The notes under the pieces are model-generated. The model did not search any database and had not been told where the DNA came from. It saw only the letters and a program-made list of their open reading frames with translations. From the NCBI RefSeq assembly GCF_026343335.1, contig NZ_JAPELX010000001.1, positions 1,612,001-1,676,000 on the forward strand: DNA of 64,000 nucleotides. Direction: 5' to 3'. Of this stretch, positions 7,007 to 15,669 are shown one piece after another. Within the stretch, counting starts at the first letter, position 1, and every line of letters starts with the position of its first letter. The position numbers and the translations under genes were made by a program. The DNA comes from Streptomyces sp. NBC_00078. GTDB taxonomy: Bacteria; Actinomycetota; Actinomycetes; Streptomycetales; Streptomycetaceae.

Positions 7007-8380
7007 ATGAACATGGCGATGATGCGCCTGAGGCGCGAGGACCCGCGCGTCGTCGGCTCGTTCAGGCTTCACCGACGGCTCGGCGCGGGCGGGATGGGCG
7101 TCGTGTACCTGGGCTCCGACAAGAAGGGGCAGCGGGTCGCGCTGAAGGTCATCCGGCCGGATCTGGCGGAGGACCAGGAGTTCCGGTCTCGGTTCGCGCG
7201 CGAGGTCTCGGCTGCGCGACGGATCAGGGGCGGCTGTACGGCCCGGCTGGTCGCGGCCGATCTCGATGCGGACCGGCCCTGGTTCGCCACCCAGTACGTG
7301 CCCGGGCCCTCGCTGCACGACAAGGTGGCCGACGGGGGAGCCCTGAGCGCGGCCGACGTCGCGGCCGTCGGTGCCGCCCTGTCGGAGGGGCTCGTCGCCG
7401 TGCACGAGGCGGGCGTCGTGCACCGGGATCTCAAACCGTCCAACATCCTGCTGTCCCCGAAGGGGCCGCGGATCATCGACTTCGGTATCGCCTGGGCCAC
7501 CGGGGCGTCCACGCTGACACACGTCGGTACGGCCGTCGGCTCCCCCGGCTTCCTCGCACCGGAGCAGGTGCGCGGTGCCGCCGTCACCCCGGCCACGGAT
7601 GTGTTCTCGCTGGGGGCGACCCTGGCGTACGCGGCGATGGCCGATTCACCCTTCGGACATGGCAGTTCCGAGGTGATGCTCTACCGCGTCGTCCACGAAG
7701 AGGCGCAGCTGCACGGTGTGCCGGACGCGCTGGCCCCGCTCGTGCGGGCGTGTCTGGCGAAGGATCCCGAGGAGCGGCCCAGCACGCTGCAACTGTCACT
7801 GCGGCTCAAGGAGATCGCCGCCCGGGAGACACAGGGACTCCCCGACCCGCGTCCGCCCGCGCCCCGCTCGGCTGAGGCCGACCGGCCCACGGGGCGGCTC
7901 GCCGACACCTACCCGGAGCAGCAGCGCGAACAGCGCCGGCCCCCGGGCCCGCACGGGACTCCGCCGCCGCGGGGTGCCTCCGCCGGGCCACGCGGGTCCT
8001 CGCCGGTCCGGGGCGGGGCTGCTCCCTCGCGGGGCGGAAGCGCCTCCCGCAGTGGTCCGGCAGCGTCCCAGCGCTCTGGGTCACGGCCGACGCCTGCCTC
8101 GCGGCACACGACACGCTCGGGCAGCGGGAGCCGGCCCGCGCCGCGCAGCGGTACCGGTCGTCCGGGGCCCAGGACCACGGGGACGGGGCGCAGGCCGGCC
8201 AATCCTCGGCTGCTGCGGCAACGGCTGTTCGTCTTCGTCGTCGTCACACTGCTCGTGGCTCTCGGCATCGCCGCCGCCCAGGGCTGTCAGGGGCCGGCGC
8301 GGGGGCTGGGCGGTGACGCCGATGTCGTACGGCAGCAGCACCATGAGCAGCTCGGGGAGCCGGGCCGCGTCACGGGCTGA
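7007..8380 (+). CDS. Membrane-anchored Ser/Thr protein kinase (PknB type)
   Basis: A 457-residue Hanks-type kinase. The catalytic domain spans about residues 17-275 with every key motif: P-loop LGAGGMGVVYLG, VALKVI lysine (near residue 48), catalytic loop VHRDLKPSNILL, DFG in IIDFGIAWA, and APE in FLAPEQVRG. A Pro/Ser/Gly/Arg-rich linker of about 125 residues (about 285-410) leads to one membrane segment (LFVFVVVTLLVALGIAAA), leaving only some 30 residues outside. There are no PASTA or other sensor domains. I chose ATG 7007, close after GCGGGG; an in-frame GTG at 6977 would add 10 residues. It phosphorylates cytoplasmic substrates that cannot be inferred from context. Confidence 0.92.
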   Translation: MNMAMMRLRREDPRVVGSFRLHRRLGAGGMGVVYLGSDKKGQRVALKVIRPDLAEDQEFRSRFAREVSAARRIRGGCTARLVAADLDADRPWFATQYVPGPSLHDKVADGGALSAADVAAVGAALSEGLVAVHEAGVVHRDLKPSNILLSPKGPRIIDFGIAWATGASTLTHVGTAVGSPGFLAPEQVRGAAVTPATDVFSLGATLAYAAMADSPFGHGSSEVMLYRVVHEEAQLHGVPDALAPLVRACLAKDPEERPSTLQLSLRLKEIAARETQGLPDPRPPAPRSAEADRPTGRLADTYPEQQREQRRPPGPHGTPPPRGASAGPRGSSPVRGGAAPSRGGSASRSGPAASQRSGSRPTPASRHTTRSGSGSRPAPRSGTGRPGPRTTGTGRRPANPRLLRQRLFVFVVVTLLVALGIAAAQGCQGPARGLGGDADVVRQQHHEQLGEPGRVTG

Positions 8381-8395
8381 CGGTGGGGTGGGGCG

Positions 8396-8794
8396 TCACA
8401 GGTCCGGCAGGATTCGTACGAAGAACTCCCGGTCGCCGTCGAAGACCGGGGTGAGGGCCAGAAACTCCTCCGGGGTGACCCAGCGAGCCTCGGCGACCTC
8501 CACGCGGTCGGGGACGATCTCTCCGCTGTCCGCGTCCGCCGTCCACCAGTGGAGGCGGAAGTGACCGTCGTCGGTCTCCGACTCCCAGACCTTCGCGCCC
8601 GGGGAGACGGTGAGGCCCACCTCCTCCATGACCTCGCGGACCAGGGCCTGTTCCTGGGTCTCCCCCGGTTCGACCTTGCCGCTGAGAGGCTGCCAGTACC
8701 CGGGACGGGAGACGGTGGGGCCGCGTCGGACGGCGAGCACCCGGCCGGCCCGGCGCAGCACGGCGACGATCGCCTCCCGCTGAGCCATGGTCAT
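8396..8794 (-). CDS. Nudix hydrolase (MutT-like)
   Basis: A 132-residue Nudix protein. The Nudix box reads GKVEPGETQEQALVREVMEEVGL, matching Gx5Ex7REUxEExGU, in an otherwise minimal single-domain fold ending REFFVRILPDL. It would hydrolyse a nucleoside-diphosphate-linked compound; the substrate is not predictable. Its ATG overlaps the stop of the TrmH gene (ATGA), so it is the last gene of a trmH-nudix pair. It converges on the kinase gene with a 15-bp gap. Confidence 0.85.
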   Translation of the reverse strand: MTMAQREAIVAVLRRAGRVLAVRRGPTVSRPGYWQPLSGKVEPGETQEQALVREVMEEVGLTVSPGAKVWESETDDGHFRLHWWTADADSGEIVPDRVEVAEARWVTPEEFLALTPVFDGDREFFVRILPDL

Positions 8795-9609
8795 CCCTGC
8801 GGGCGGCCGGTGGCCACCGCGTAGAAGGCGACCGCGGCTGCCGCGCCCACGTTGAGGGAGTCGACGCCGTGGGACATCGGGATGCGGACCCATTCGTCGG
8901 CGGCGACCAGGGCCTGGGTGGACAGGCCGTCGCCCTCGGCGCCGAGCATCAGGGCGACGCGGTCCATCCTGTGCGGCGCGGCCTCGTCGAGGGACCTGGC
9001 CTTCTCGTCGGGGGTGAGGGCGAGGAGCGTGAAACCTGCCTCGCGGACCGAGTCCAGGCCCTTGGGCCAGGTGTCGAGTCGGGCGTAGGGGACGGAGAAG
9101 ACCGCGCCCATGGAGACCTTGACGCTGCGGCGGTAGAGGGGGTCCGCGCAGTCCGGGGAGAGGAGCACCGCGTCCATGCCGAGGGCCGCGGCGGAGCGGA
9201 AGATGGCGCCGATGTTGGTGTGGTCGTTGACCGACTCCATGACCACCACCCGGTGGGTCGTCTGGAGGAGGTCGGCGGCCGTCGGCAGGGGTTTGCGCTG
9301 CATGGAGGCGAGCGCGCCGCGGTGCACGTGGTAGCCGGTGACCTGCTCCGCCAGGTCGGGGCTGACCGCGTACACGGGGGCCGGGAGTTCGTCGATGACG
9401 TCGCGCATGACGTCCACCCACTTCGCGGACAGCAGCATCGAGCGCATCTCGTACCCGGCGTCCTTCGCCCGGCGGATGACCTTCTCGCCCTCGGCGATGA
9501 ACAGGCCCTCCGCCGGTTCGCGCTTGCGGCGCAACTCGACGTCGGTCAGGCCCGTGTAGTCGCGCAGGCGGGGGTCGTCGGGATCCTCAACGGTGATGAG
9601 ATCGGCCAC
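8791..9609 (-). CDS. SpoU/TrmH-family RNA 2'-O-methyltransferase
   Basis: A 272-residue SPOUT methyltransferase. The N-terminal substrate-binding part includes LFIAEGEKVIRRAKDAGYEMRSMLLS. The SPOUT core carries the three family motifs: VVVMESVNDHTNIGAIFRSAAALGMDAVLL (motif 1, with the NxGAI/RxA elements), VALMLGAEGDGLS (motif 2) and VRIPMSHGVDSLNVGAAAAVAFY (motif 3). It methylates ribose in tRNA or rRNA using S-adenosylmethionine; the target nucleotide is unknown. GTG 9609 fits the domain start, although its ribosome site is weak. It follows the cysG-like gene by 65 bp and probably shares its transcript. Confidence 0.88.
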   Translation of the reverse strand: MADLITVEDPDDPRLRDYTGLTDVELRRKREPAEGLFIAEGEKVIRRAKDAGYEMRSMLLSAKWVDVMRDVIDELPAPVYAVSPDLAEQVTGYHVHRGALASMQRKPLPTAADLLQTTHRVVVMESVNDHTNIGAIFRSAAALGMDAVLLSPDCADPLYRRSVKVSMGAVFSVPYARLDTWPKGLDSVREAGFTLLALTPDEKARSLDEAAPHRMDRVALMLGAEGDGLSTQALVAADEWVRIPMSHGVDSLNVGAAAAVAFYAVATGRPQG

Positions 9610-9674
9610 AGGGGTGATACTGCCTTGTCCTGGGTGCGGTGCCAACGGCTGGGAACGGGTTGTGTTACCCGGGG

Positions 9675-10907
9675 TTACGCGGATGCCCGCGGGCCTACGG
9701 TGACGACCTCGCCGATGACGATGACCGACGGGGCCTTCACCTCGTGCGTACGGACCGCCTCGGCGACGGTGGCGAGGGTGGCGTCGACGCGGCGCTGGGC
9801 TGCCGTGGTGCCCTCCTGGATCACGGCGACCGGGGTGTCGGCGGACTTGCCGTGGGCGACGAGGGTCTCGGCGACCTTCCCGATCGTGCCGACGCCCATG
9901 AGGATCACGAGCGTGCCGGTCAGCCGGGCGAGGGCGGGCCAGTCGACCAGGGAGCGCTCGTCGTCGGGGGCGATGTGCCCGCTGACCACCGTGAACTCGT
10001 GGGCGACTCCCCGGTGGGTGACCGGGATGCCGGCGGCGCCCGGCACCGAGATCGAGCTGGAGATGCCGGGAACGACGGTGCACGGGACACCGGCCTCGGC
10101 GAGCGCCTGGACCTCTTCCATACCGCGGCCGTAGACGAACGGGTCGCCGCCCTTCAGCCGTACGACCGACTTGCCCTGCTTGGCGTGTTCGATCAGCGCG
10201 TTGTTGATGGCCTCCTGGGCCATGAAGCGGCCGTACGGCAGCTTCGCCGCGTCGATCACCTCGACGCTCGCGGGCAGTTCTGCCAGCAGGTCGCGGGGGC
10301 CCAGGTGGTCGGTGATGACCACATCGGCCTCGGCGAGGAGACGGCGGCCGCGGACCGTGATCAGGTCCGGGTCGCCGGGGCCGCCGCCGACGAGGGCGAC
10401 GCCGGGGGTGCGGGTGCGGTGGTGGGGGGCGACGAGGGTGCCGTCACGCAGGCCCTCGACGACCGCGTCGCGGATGGCGGCGGTGTGGCGGGGGTCGCGG
10501 CCGCCGGCCCGGCTGGTGAGGACGGCGACCGTGACACCTTCGCTGGTGCCCGTGGCCGGGGTCCAGGCGGTGGCGGCGTCGGCGTCGTCGGACCGGACGC
10601 ACCAGACCCGGTGCCGCTCGGCCTCTGCGGAGGCCGCGGCGTTGGCCTCCGCGTCGCTGGTGGCGATCAGGGCGTACCAGGCGGCCGACAGGTCGCCGTC
10701 GGCGTACGCCCGCCGCTGCCAGGTGATCTCGCCCGCGTCCGCCATGGCCTCGACGGAGGGTGTCACCTCCGGGGAGACGAGGAGGACGTCCGCGCCCGCT
10801 GCGATCAGTGCCGGGAGGCGGCGCTGGGCGACCTGGCCGCCGCCGAGCACGACCACGGTGCGGCCGGTGAGGCGGAGGCCTACGGGGTAGGCGGGGTTTT
10901 CGGCCAT
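9675..10907 (-). CDS. cysG: Bifunctional siroheme/precorrin-2 synthase, CysG/CobA-like
   Basis: A 410-residue two-domain enzyme. Residues 1-150 form a CysG-type precorrin-2 dehydrogenase/ferrochelatase domain with a Rossmann motif (VVVLGGGQVAQRRLPALIAAGADVLLVSPEV). Residues about 165-410 form uroporphyrinogen-III C-methyltransferase (VALVGGGPGDPDLITVRGRRLLAEADVVITD, then VRLKGGDPFVYGRGMEE, and VPGISSSISVPGAAGIPVTHRG). It makes precorrin-2, the branch point to siroheme for sulfite/nitrite reductases and to cobalamin. The ATG has a GAGGAG ribosome site. The neighbours bluB-cobT and cobL on the same strand favour a role in vitamin B12 as well as siroheme. Confidence 0.92.
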   Translation of the reverse strand: MAENPAYPVGLRLTGRTVVVLGGGQVAQRRLPALIAAGADVLLVSPEVTPSVEAMADAGEITWQRRAYADGDLSAAWYALIATSDAEANAAASAEAERHRVWCVRSDDADAATAWTPATGTSEGVTVAVLTSRAGGRDPRHTAAIRDAVVEGLRDGTLVAPHHRTRTPGVALVGGGPGDPDLITVRGRRLLAEADVVITDHLGPRDLLAELPASVEVIDAAKLPYGRFMAQEAINNALIEHAKQGKSVVRLKGGDPFVYGRGMEEVQALAEAGVPCTVVPGISSSISVPGAAGIPVTHRGVAHEFTVVSGHIAPDDERSLVDWPALARLTGTLVILMGVGTIGKVAETLVAHGKSADTPVAVIQEGTTAAQRRVDATLATVAEAVRTHEVKAPSVIVIGEVVTVGPRASA

Positions 10908-11001
10908 GAGGTGCGGCTCCTCGTGCTGGCAATGCGATGGGCGCTACGGCTCTGGAGCAGCCCTGACGTGCGGGATTCTAGAGGCGGGTTCAGATTACGG
11001 G

Positions 11002-11042
11002 CCGGGGTGGGGTGCACTCGGGAGCGCGTGCACCCACCCCGG
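11002..11042. terminator. Hairpin terminator downstream of the bluB-cobT gene
   Basis: Arms 11002-11017 and 11028-11042 (CCGGGGTGGGGTGCAC against GTGCACCCACCCCGG) pair with one bulged G and a 10-nt loop. It starts 8 bp after the stop codon of the fusion gene and would separate it from cysG. Confidence 0.7.
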
Positions 11043-11049
11043 TTCGGGG

Positions 11050-14000
11050 TCACTTCTCGGTGACGCCCGCCGAGTCGAACGTCGCGACCTCGTGCATGGC
11101 CCTGGCCGTACTCTGCACGAGCGGGAGGGCCAGGAGGGCGCCGGTGCCCTCGCCGAGACGGAGGTCGAGGTCGACCAGGGGGCGCAGGCCGAGCTTGTTC
11201 AGCGCCGCCACATGGCCCGGTTCGGCGCTGCGGTGGCCCGCGATGCAGGCCGCGAGGACCTCGGGGGCGATCGCGCGGGCCACCAGGGCGGCGGCGCCGG
11301 CGCTGACGCCGTCCAGGATCACCGGCGTACGCAGGGAGGCGCCGCCGAGGAGCAGGCCGACCAACGCGGCGTGTTCGAAGCCGCCGATCGCGGCGAGCAC
11401 GCCGATCGGGTCGGCCGGGTCGGGCTGGTGGACCTCGATCGCGCGGCGGACGACCTCGGTCTTGCGGGCCAGGGTCTCGTCGTTGATGCCGGTGCCGCGG
11501 CCGGTCACGTCGGCCGGGTCGGTGTCCGTGAAGACCGAGATCAGGGCGGCGGACGCCGTGGTGTTCGCGATGCCCATCTCACCGGTCAGCAGCGCCTTGT
11601 TGCCGGCCGCCACCAGGTCGCGGGCGGTCTCGATGCCGACCTCGATGGCCTGCTTGGCCTCCTCACGGGTCATCGCGGGACCGGTCGTCATGTCGGAGGT
11701 GCCCGCGCGGACCTTGCGGGGCAGCAGACCGGGGGTTGCGGGGAGGTCGGCGGCCACGCCCACGTCCACGACGCAGACCTCGGCGCCCACCTGGCCCGCG
11801 AAGGCGTTGCAGACCGCTCCGCCGCCGAGGAAGTTGGCCACCATCTGGGCGGTGACCTCCTGCGGCCAGGGGGTCACGCCCTGGGCGTGCACACCGTGGT
11901 CGCCCGCGAAGATCGCGACGGCCGCGGGCTCCGGGATCGGCGGCGGGCACTGCCGGGACAGGCCGGACAGCTGGGCGGAGATGATCTCCAGCATGCCGAG
12001 CGAGCCGGGCGGCTTCGTCATCCGCTTCTGCCGCTCCCATGCCTCGCCGAGCGCCTTGGCGTCCAGCGGGCGGATCTGGGCGACGGTCTCGGCGAGCAGG
12101 TCATGCGGCTCCTCGCCGGGCAGGGCACGGCGGCCGTACGTCTCCTCGTGCACGACCCACGACAGCGGGCGGCGCTTGGACCAGCCGGCCTGCATCAGCT
12201 CGGGCTCGTCCGGGAACTCGTCGACGTACCCGACGCACAGGTAGGCGATGACCTCCAGGTGCTCGGGCAGCCCCAGCGCGCGGACCATCTCCCGCTCGTC
12301 GAAGAAGCTGACCCAGCCGACGCCGAGGCCCTCGGCGCGGGCGGCGAGCCAGAGGTTCTCGACCGCGAGCGCGGCGGAGTAGGGCGCCATCTGGGGCTGC
12401 GTGTGACGGCCCAGCGTGTGGCGCCCGCCGCGGGTCGGGTCGGCGGTGACGACGATGTTCACCGGAGTGTCGAGGATGGCCTCGATCTTCAGTTCCTTGA
12501 ACTGCTTGGCCCGGCCCTTGGGGAGGGACTTGGCGTACGCGTCGCGCTGCCGCATGGCCAGTTCGTGCATGCCGCGCCGGGTGTCGGCGGAGCGGATGAC
12601 GACGAAGTCCCAGGGCTGCGAGTGCCCCACGGACGGGGCGGTGTGCGCGGCCTCCAGGACACGGAGCAGCACCTCGTGCGGGATGGGGTCGCTGCGGAAG
12701 CCGTTGCGGATGTCGCGTCGTTCCCGCATGACCTTGAGGACGGCCTCGCGCTCGGCGTCGTCGTAGGCGGGCGCGGCCGGGCCGGTGGACTGTCGTACGT
12801 CTTCCACTGCGGCCCTGCTCTCCTCTTCCTGGTCGGCGGCCCTGGTGTCCAGGTCCTCCGCGTGCTGTACGAGTTCGGAGTCGCCGTCGCGCGGAGCGGG
12901 CACCGTGACGACCGGCTCCGGCGCCTGCTCGTCCGCCGCGGGGAGGACGAGGGCGTGCGGTGGGGTCGGGGCGAGGTGCGGGGTGGTCGGCACGGAGCCC
13001 TCGACGGGGACGAACTGGCCGACCTGCTCGGCGGGTTGGTGCTCCGCGGGGCCCGCGGCGGGCGGCTGGGGGTCCGCGGCGAATGGCGGCAGGGTGTCCG
13101 CGCCGGGGCCGGACCCGGCAGCCGGGTCGGCTGCCACGGCGTCGATGGGGAGCGCGGGCGAGGCCTCGGCGGAGGCCGCGGCCGTCTCGGGCACGAGCGC
13201 GTCTTCGGGGTTCGCCCGGTCCGCCGGGGATCCCGCGTCGGCCGGTTGGGCTGCGGCCGGGGCGAGGAGTGCGGGAGACGATTCGGGGGTGGCCTGGTCG
13301 GCGGCGGCCGGCTGTGCGGCGGCGTCCGTGGCGGGCAACGGTACGTCGTGCGTGGGCTGTGCCGGGTGCGGGCTCTGGTCCTGGGGCGCGGGCGCGTCCA
13401 CGGGCTGGAGCGACGGCTCGGGCGCGACGGTGGCGGCGGCGGTGTCTACGGCCGGTGCCGCGGAGGCGTCCGTGGGCTGCGCGGGTACAGCCGTATCGGC
13501 CGTCTGGGCAGTCTCTACGTCGGCAGCCTGAAGGGGCTCCTCGGCTGTGCCGGCCTGGGCAGGGTCGGGGACAACGGGCTGACCTGCGTCGAGGGCGGTG
13601 GCCTCGGCAGGCTGACCGGCATCCGGCACCGGCACCGGCGCCATCGCCTGAGGGCCTTGGGGGGTCTCGGTCGCAGCGGGCTCGGGGAGCGGAGCGGCCT
13701 CAAGGAGCGGAACGGTTGTGGGGAGCTGACCGGCCTCAGGCGCGAACTCCTCGGGCGCGACCTGCTCGGGGAGCGGGCCGTTGCCGGGCGCGGTCACGTT
13801 CGGCAGCTGACCGTCCCCGGGTGCGGCCGCGTCGACGAACTGCGCGCCCTCGGGGGCTACGGTCCCGGCAACCTGTCCGTCCTCGGGCTCGGGCGCCTCG
13901 GTGACGGGCCGCACGTCCTCAGGCGCGACGGCGTCAGCGGCCGGCGCACCGTCGGAGGCGGCACTCTCCGCGAGTGGCGTGGTCTCAGCCACGGGCACCT

Positions 14001-15228
14001 CTTCCGCAGCGGCCGGAGCGGGCGGAGTCGCGACGGCGTGTGTCGCTTCCGGGAACTGACCGGCCTCCGGCGCAGGCACCGCTCCAGGAGCCGGCTCGGC
14101 CTCCGGCGCAGCCCCGGCTTCCGCTGCCGGCGCAGCCTCCGAACCGGGCACGGCCGCCTCGGCGTACCCGTCCTCCGCGGCGGCTCCGGCGCCGGGCGCC
14201 AGACCGGTCTCCGCGACAGCACCGACCACGTCGGCCGGACCGGGGTCCGAAACAGCCGAGGGAACAGGAGCTTGGTCCGCGTCCGAAGCGGCCGCCATCG
14301 GGGCAAGGGTTCCAACCTCCCCGCCGCCCTCGGGCAGACCGTCGGTCCCGCTCTCGGCAGCAGGCCCGGACGGAGCGCCGAACCCGCCCTCCACGACGAA
14401 ACCTCCCGGAGCGACGTCAGCGGCCCCGGGGTCGGCACCGGCGAGTTCGGCGCCCTCGACGGGCGACACCCCCGCCGGAATCTGCCCGGCCTCCGGGTCG
14501 TACGTCGCGCCAAGGGCCTCCGCCGCGTACGTGGCCTCGCCGTTCTGCGCGGTCTGCGCGGCGTGAACGGGCTCGCCGTCGTGCTGCTGCGGGGCGGTGT
14601 CCATCGCGGCCGGGGCCATGACGGCGTGGGCCGCGACGACCGGTTCCGGGGTCGGCTCCGGCACGGGAACAACCGTTTCGGCAGCGGGTGCCTCGATGCC
14701 GACCGGGGTCTGCACGGCGGCCAATGCCTGGGCGCCCCACGGGACCGCGCCCTGCGGGGGCATCTCGTGGAGTTGGGGGGCGTCGAAGTACTCGGGGCCG
14801 GTGGTGGGCGGGCCCGGCTGCCGGACCGGTGCGCCCGCGGGGCCGCGGTCGGCGAGGGAGCGCACCGGGCTCGCCGAGGCGTCCGGGATGGGCGGACCGA
14901 GGTGCAGCGGACGGCGCGGCGGGACCGACGTCGGAGGCAGCGTGGGATTGGGCAGGCGGACGCCGGAGAGGTCGACCGAACCGCTGTCGCGGCCGGCTGT
15001 CTCGTGCGGGCCCGGCTCGTGGACGGTCTCGACGACCGGTTCCGGCGCGGGCGGGGCGACCTCGTTGCCCCAGGGGCTCTGGGCGCCCGGCAGGAGCAAC
15101 AGGTCTTCGTCCTCGGCGGTGGTCTCGGAGAGGTAGGTGTACGCACCGTGCGCGGGGACGCCCGGCTGCTCCACCATGCCTGCGCTCTCCGGCAGTCCCT
15201 CGCCCGGGACCTGGCCGGTGTCGGTCAT
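11050..15228 (-). CDS. cobT: BluB-CobT fusion: DMB synthase + NaMN:DMB phosphoribosyltransferase
   Basis: A 1392-residue protein. Residues 1 to about 820 are Pro/Ala/Glu-rich, predicted disordered and acidic; the first 160 or so are less repetitive (WGNEVAPP, VDLSGVRLPNPTLPP). Residues about 820-1033 match BluB, the flavin enzyme that cannibalises FMNH2 into 5,6-dimethylbenzimidazole: RRDIRNGFRSDPIP, APSVGHSQPWDFVVI, LGVGWVSFFD, AYLCVGYVDEFP. Residues about 1035-1392 match CobT, which activates DMB with nicotinate mononucleotide: TKPPGSLG, VAIFAGDHGVHAQGVT, LLTGEMGIANTTASAAL, and LGEGTGALLALP with the catalytic Glu near residue 1360. The fusion joins consecutive steps of the lower ligand of cobalamin. 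ATG 15228 has a GAGGGG ribosome site. Only the long N-terminus lacks an assignable role. Confidence 0.92.
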   Translation of the reverse strand: MTDTGQVPGEGLPESAGMVEQPGVPAHGAYTYLSETTAEDEDLLLLPGAQSPWGNEVAPPAPEPVVETVHEPGPHETAGRDSGSVDLSGVRLPNPTLPPTSVPPRRPLHLGPPIPDASASPVRSLADRGPAGAPVRQPGPPTTGPEYFDAPQLHEMPPQGAVPWGAQALAAVQTPVGIEAPAAETVVPVPEPTPEPVVAAHAVMAPAAMDTAPQQHDGEPVHAAQTAQNGEATYAAEALGATYDPEAGQIPAGVSPVEGAELAGADPGAADVAPGGFVVEGGFGAPSGPAAESGTDGLPEGGGEVGTLAPMAAASDADQAPVPSAVSDPGPADVVGAVAETGLAPGAGAAAEDGYAEAAVPGSEAAPAAEAGAAPEAEPAPGAVPAPEAGQFPEATHAVATPPAPAAAEEVPVAETTPLAESAASDGAPAADAVAPEDVRPVTEAPEPEDGQVAGTVAPEGAQFVDAAAPGDGQLPNVTAPGNGPLPEQVAPEEFAPEAGQLPTTVPLLEAAPLPEPAATETPQGPQAMAPVPVPDAGQPAEATALDAGQPVVPDPAQAGTAEEPLQAADVETAQTADTAVPAQPTDASAAPAVDTAAATVAPEPSLQPVDAPAPQDQSPHPAQPTHDVPLPATDAAAQPAAADQATPESSPALLAPAAAQPADAGSPADRANPEDALVPETAAASAEASPALPIDAVAADPAAGSGPGADTLPPFAADPQPPAAGPAEHQPAEQVGQFVPVEGSVPTTPHLAPTPPHALVLPAADEQAPEPVVTVPAPRDGDSELVQHAEDLDTRAADQEEESRAAVEDVRQSTGPAAPAYDDAEREAVLKVMRERRDIRNGFRSDPIPHEVLLRVLEAAHTAPSVGHSQPWDFVVIRSADTRRGMHELAMRQRDAYAKSLPKGRAKQFKELKIEAILDTPVNIVVTADPTRGGRHTLGRHTQPQMAPYSAALAVENLWLAARAEGLGVGWVSFFDEREMVRALGLPEHLEVIAYLCVGYVDEFPDEPELMQAGWSKRRPLSWVVHEETYGRRALPGEEPHDLLAETVAQIRPLDAKALGEAWERQKRMTKPPGSLGMLEIISAQLSGLSRQCPPPIPEPAAVAIFAGDHGVHAQGVTPWPQEVTAQMVANFLGGGAVCNAFAGQVGAEVCVVDVGVAADLPATPGLLPRKVRAGTSDMTTGPAMTREEAKQAIEVGIETARDLVAAGNKALLTGEMGIANTTASAALISVFTDTDPADVTGRGTGINDETLARKTEVVRRAIEVHQPDPADPIGVLAAIGGFEHAALVGLLLGGASLRTPVILDGVSAGAAALVARAIAPEVLAACIAGHRSAEPGHVAALNKLGLRPLVDLDLRLGEGTGALLALPLVQSTARAMHEVATFDSAGVTEK

Positions 15229-15669
15229 GCGTACCCCTCGCCCATCGGTTAGTGCTTCTACGTCCAGCTCACCGGGAACGGCGCACCGACCGCCCCCGCA
15301 GTGAAGAACGAGCGTGCATGCCCAGCGGCACGAACGACCCGCCCGTAAAAGGCGACAAAGCCATTCAGTGGCATTGTCCCGGCCGTTCCACCGTCACGAC
15401 AGCTTGATCCGCGACGGCTCGCTGTGGACTGCGCCACGTTGCGCGTCCCCCGGTTCTGCCGTACCACACCCACCCCAAAAGGGGCGTGCTTTCCGGACAT
15501 TGACGAACGAAGTGCCGGGCCACAGGTGCAGTGCAACGATCGGCCAGCCTACCGCGAGCGGTACGACCAGCGGATCACCGGTACGGCAGAAAACAGGATC
15601 ACTGGGACGGCGTGGGGGTCACAACACGCGCTCCGGGAGCACTCCCGCCCGCCACCCGGCCGCCTGCCC
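15229..15669. other. Intergenic region between cobL and bluB-cobT
   Basis: About 440 bp without a convincing gene on either strand. It must hold the bluB-cobT promoter. I looked for a cobalamin riboswitch (B12 box and surrounding stems) and saw none. A CCCC-AAAA-GGGG hairpin (15476-15487) is the only clear local structure. Confidence 0.6.

Noticed and set aside
10906..15252. A 1448-codon open frame on the plus strand
   Set aside because: It is the antisense shadow of bluB-cobT. High GC with G/C-rich third positions removes stops from the opposite frame; the translation has no family motif, while the minus strand has complete BluB and CobT signatures.
15229..15669. Cobalamin riboswitch before bluB-cobT
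   Set aside because: No B12-box-like sequence or the characteristic surrounding stems were seen on the minus strand.
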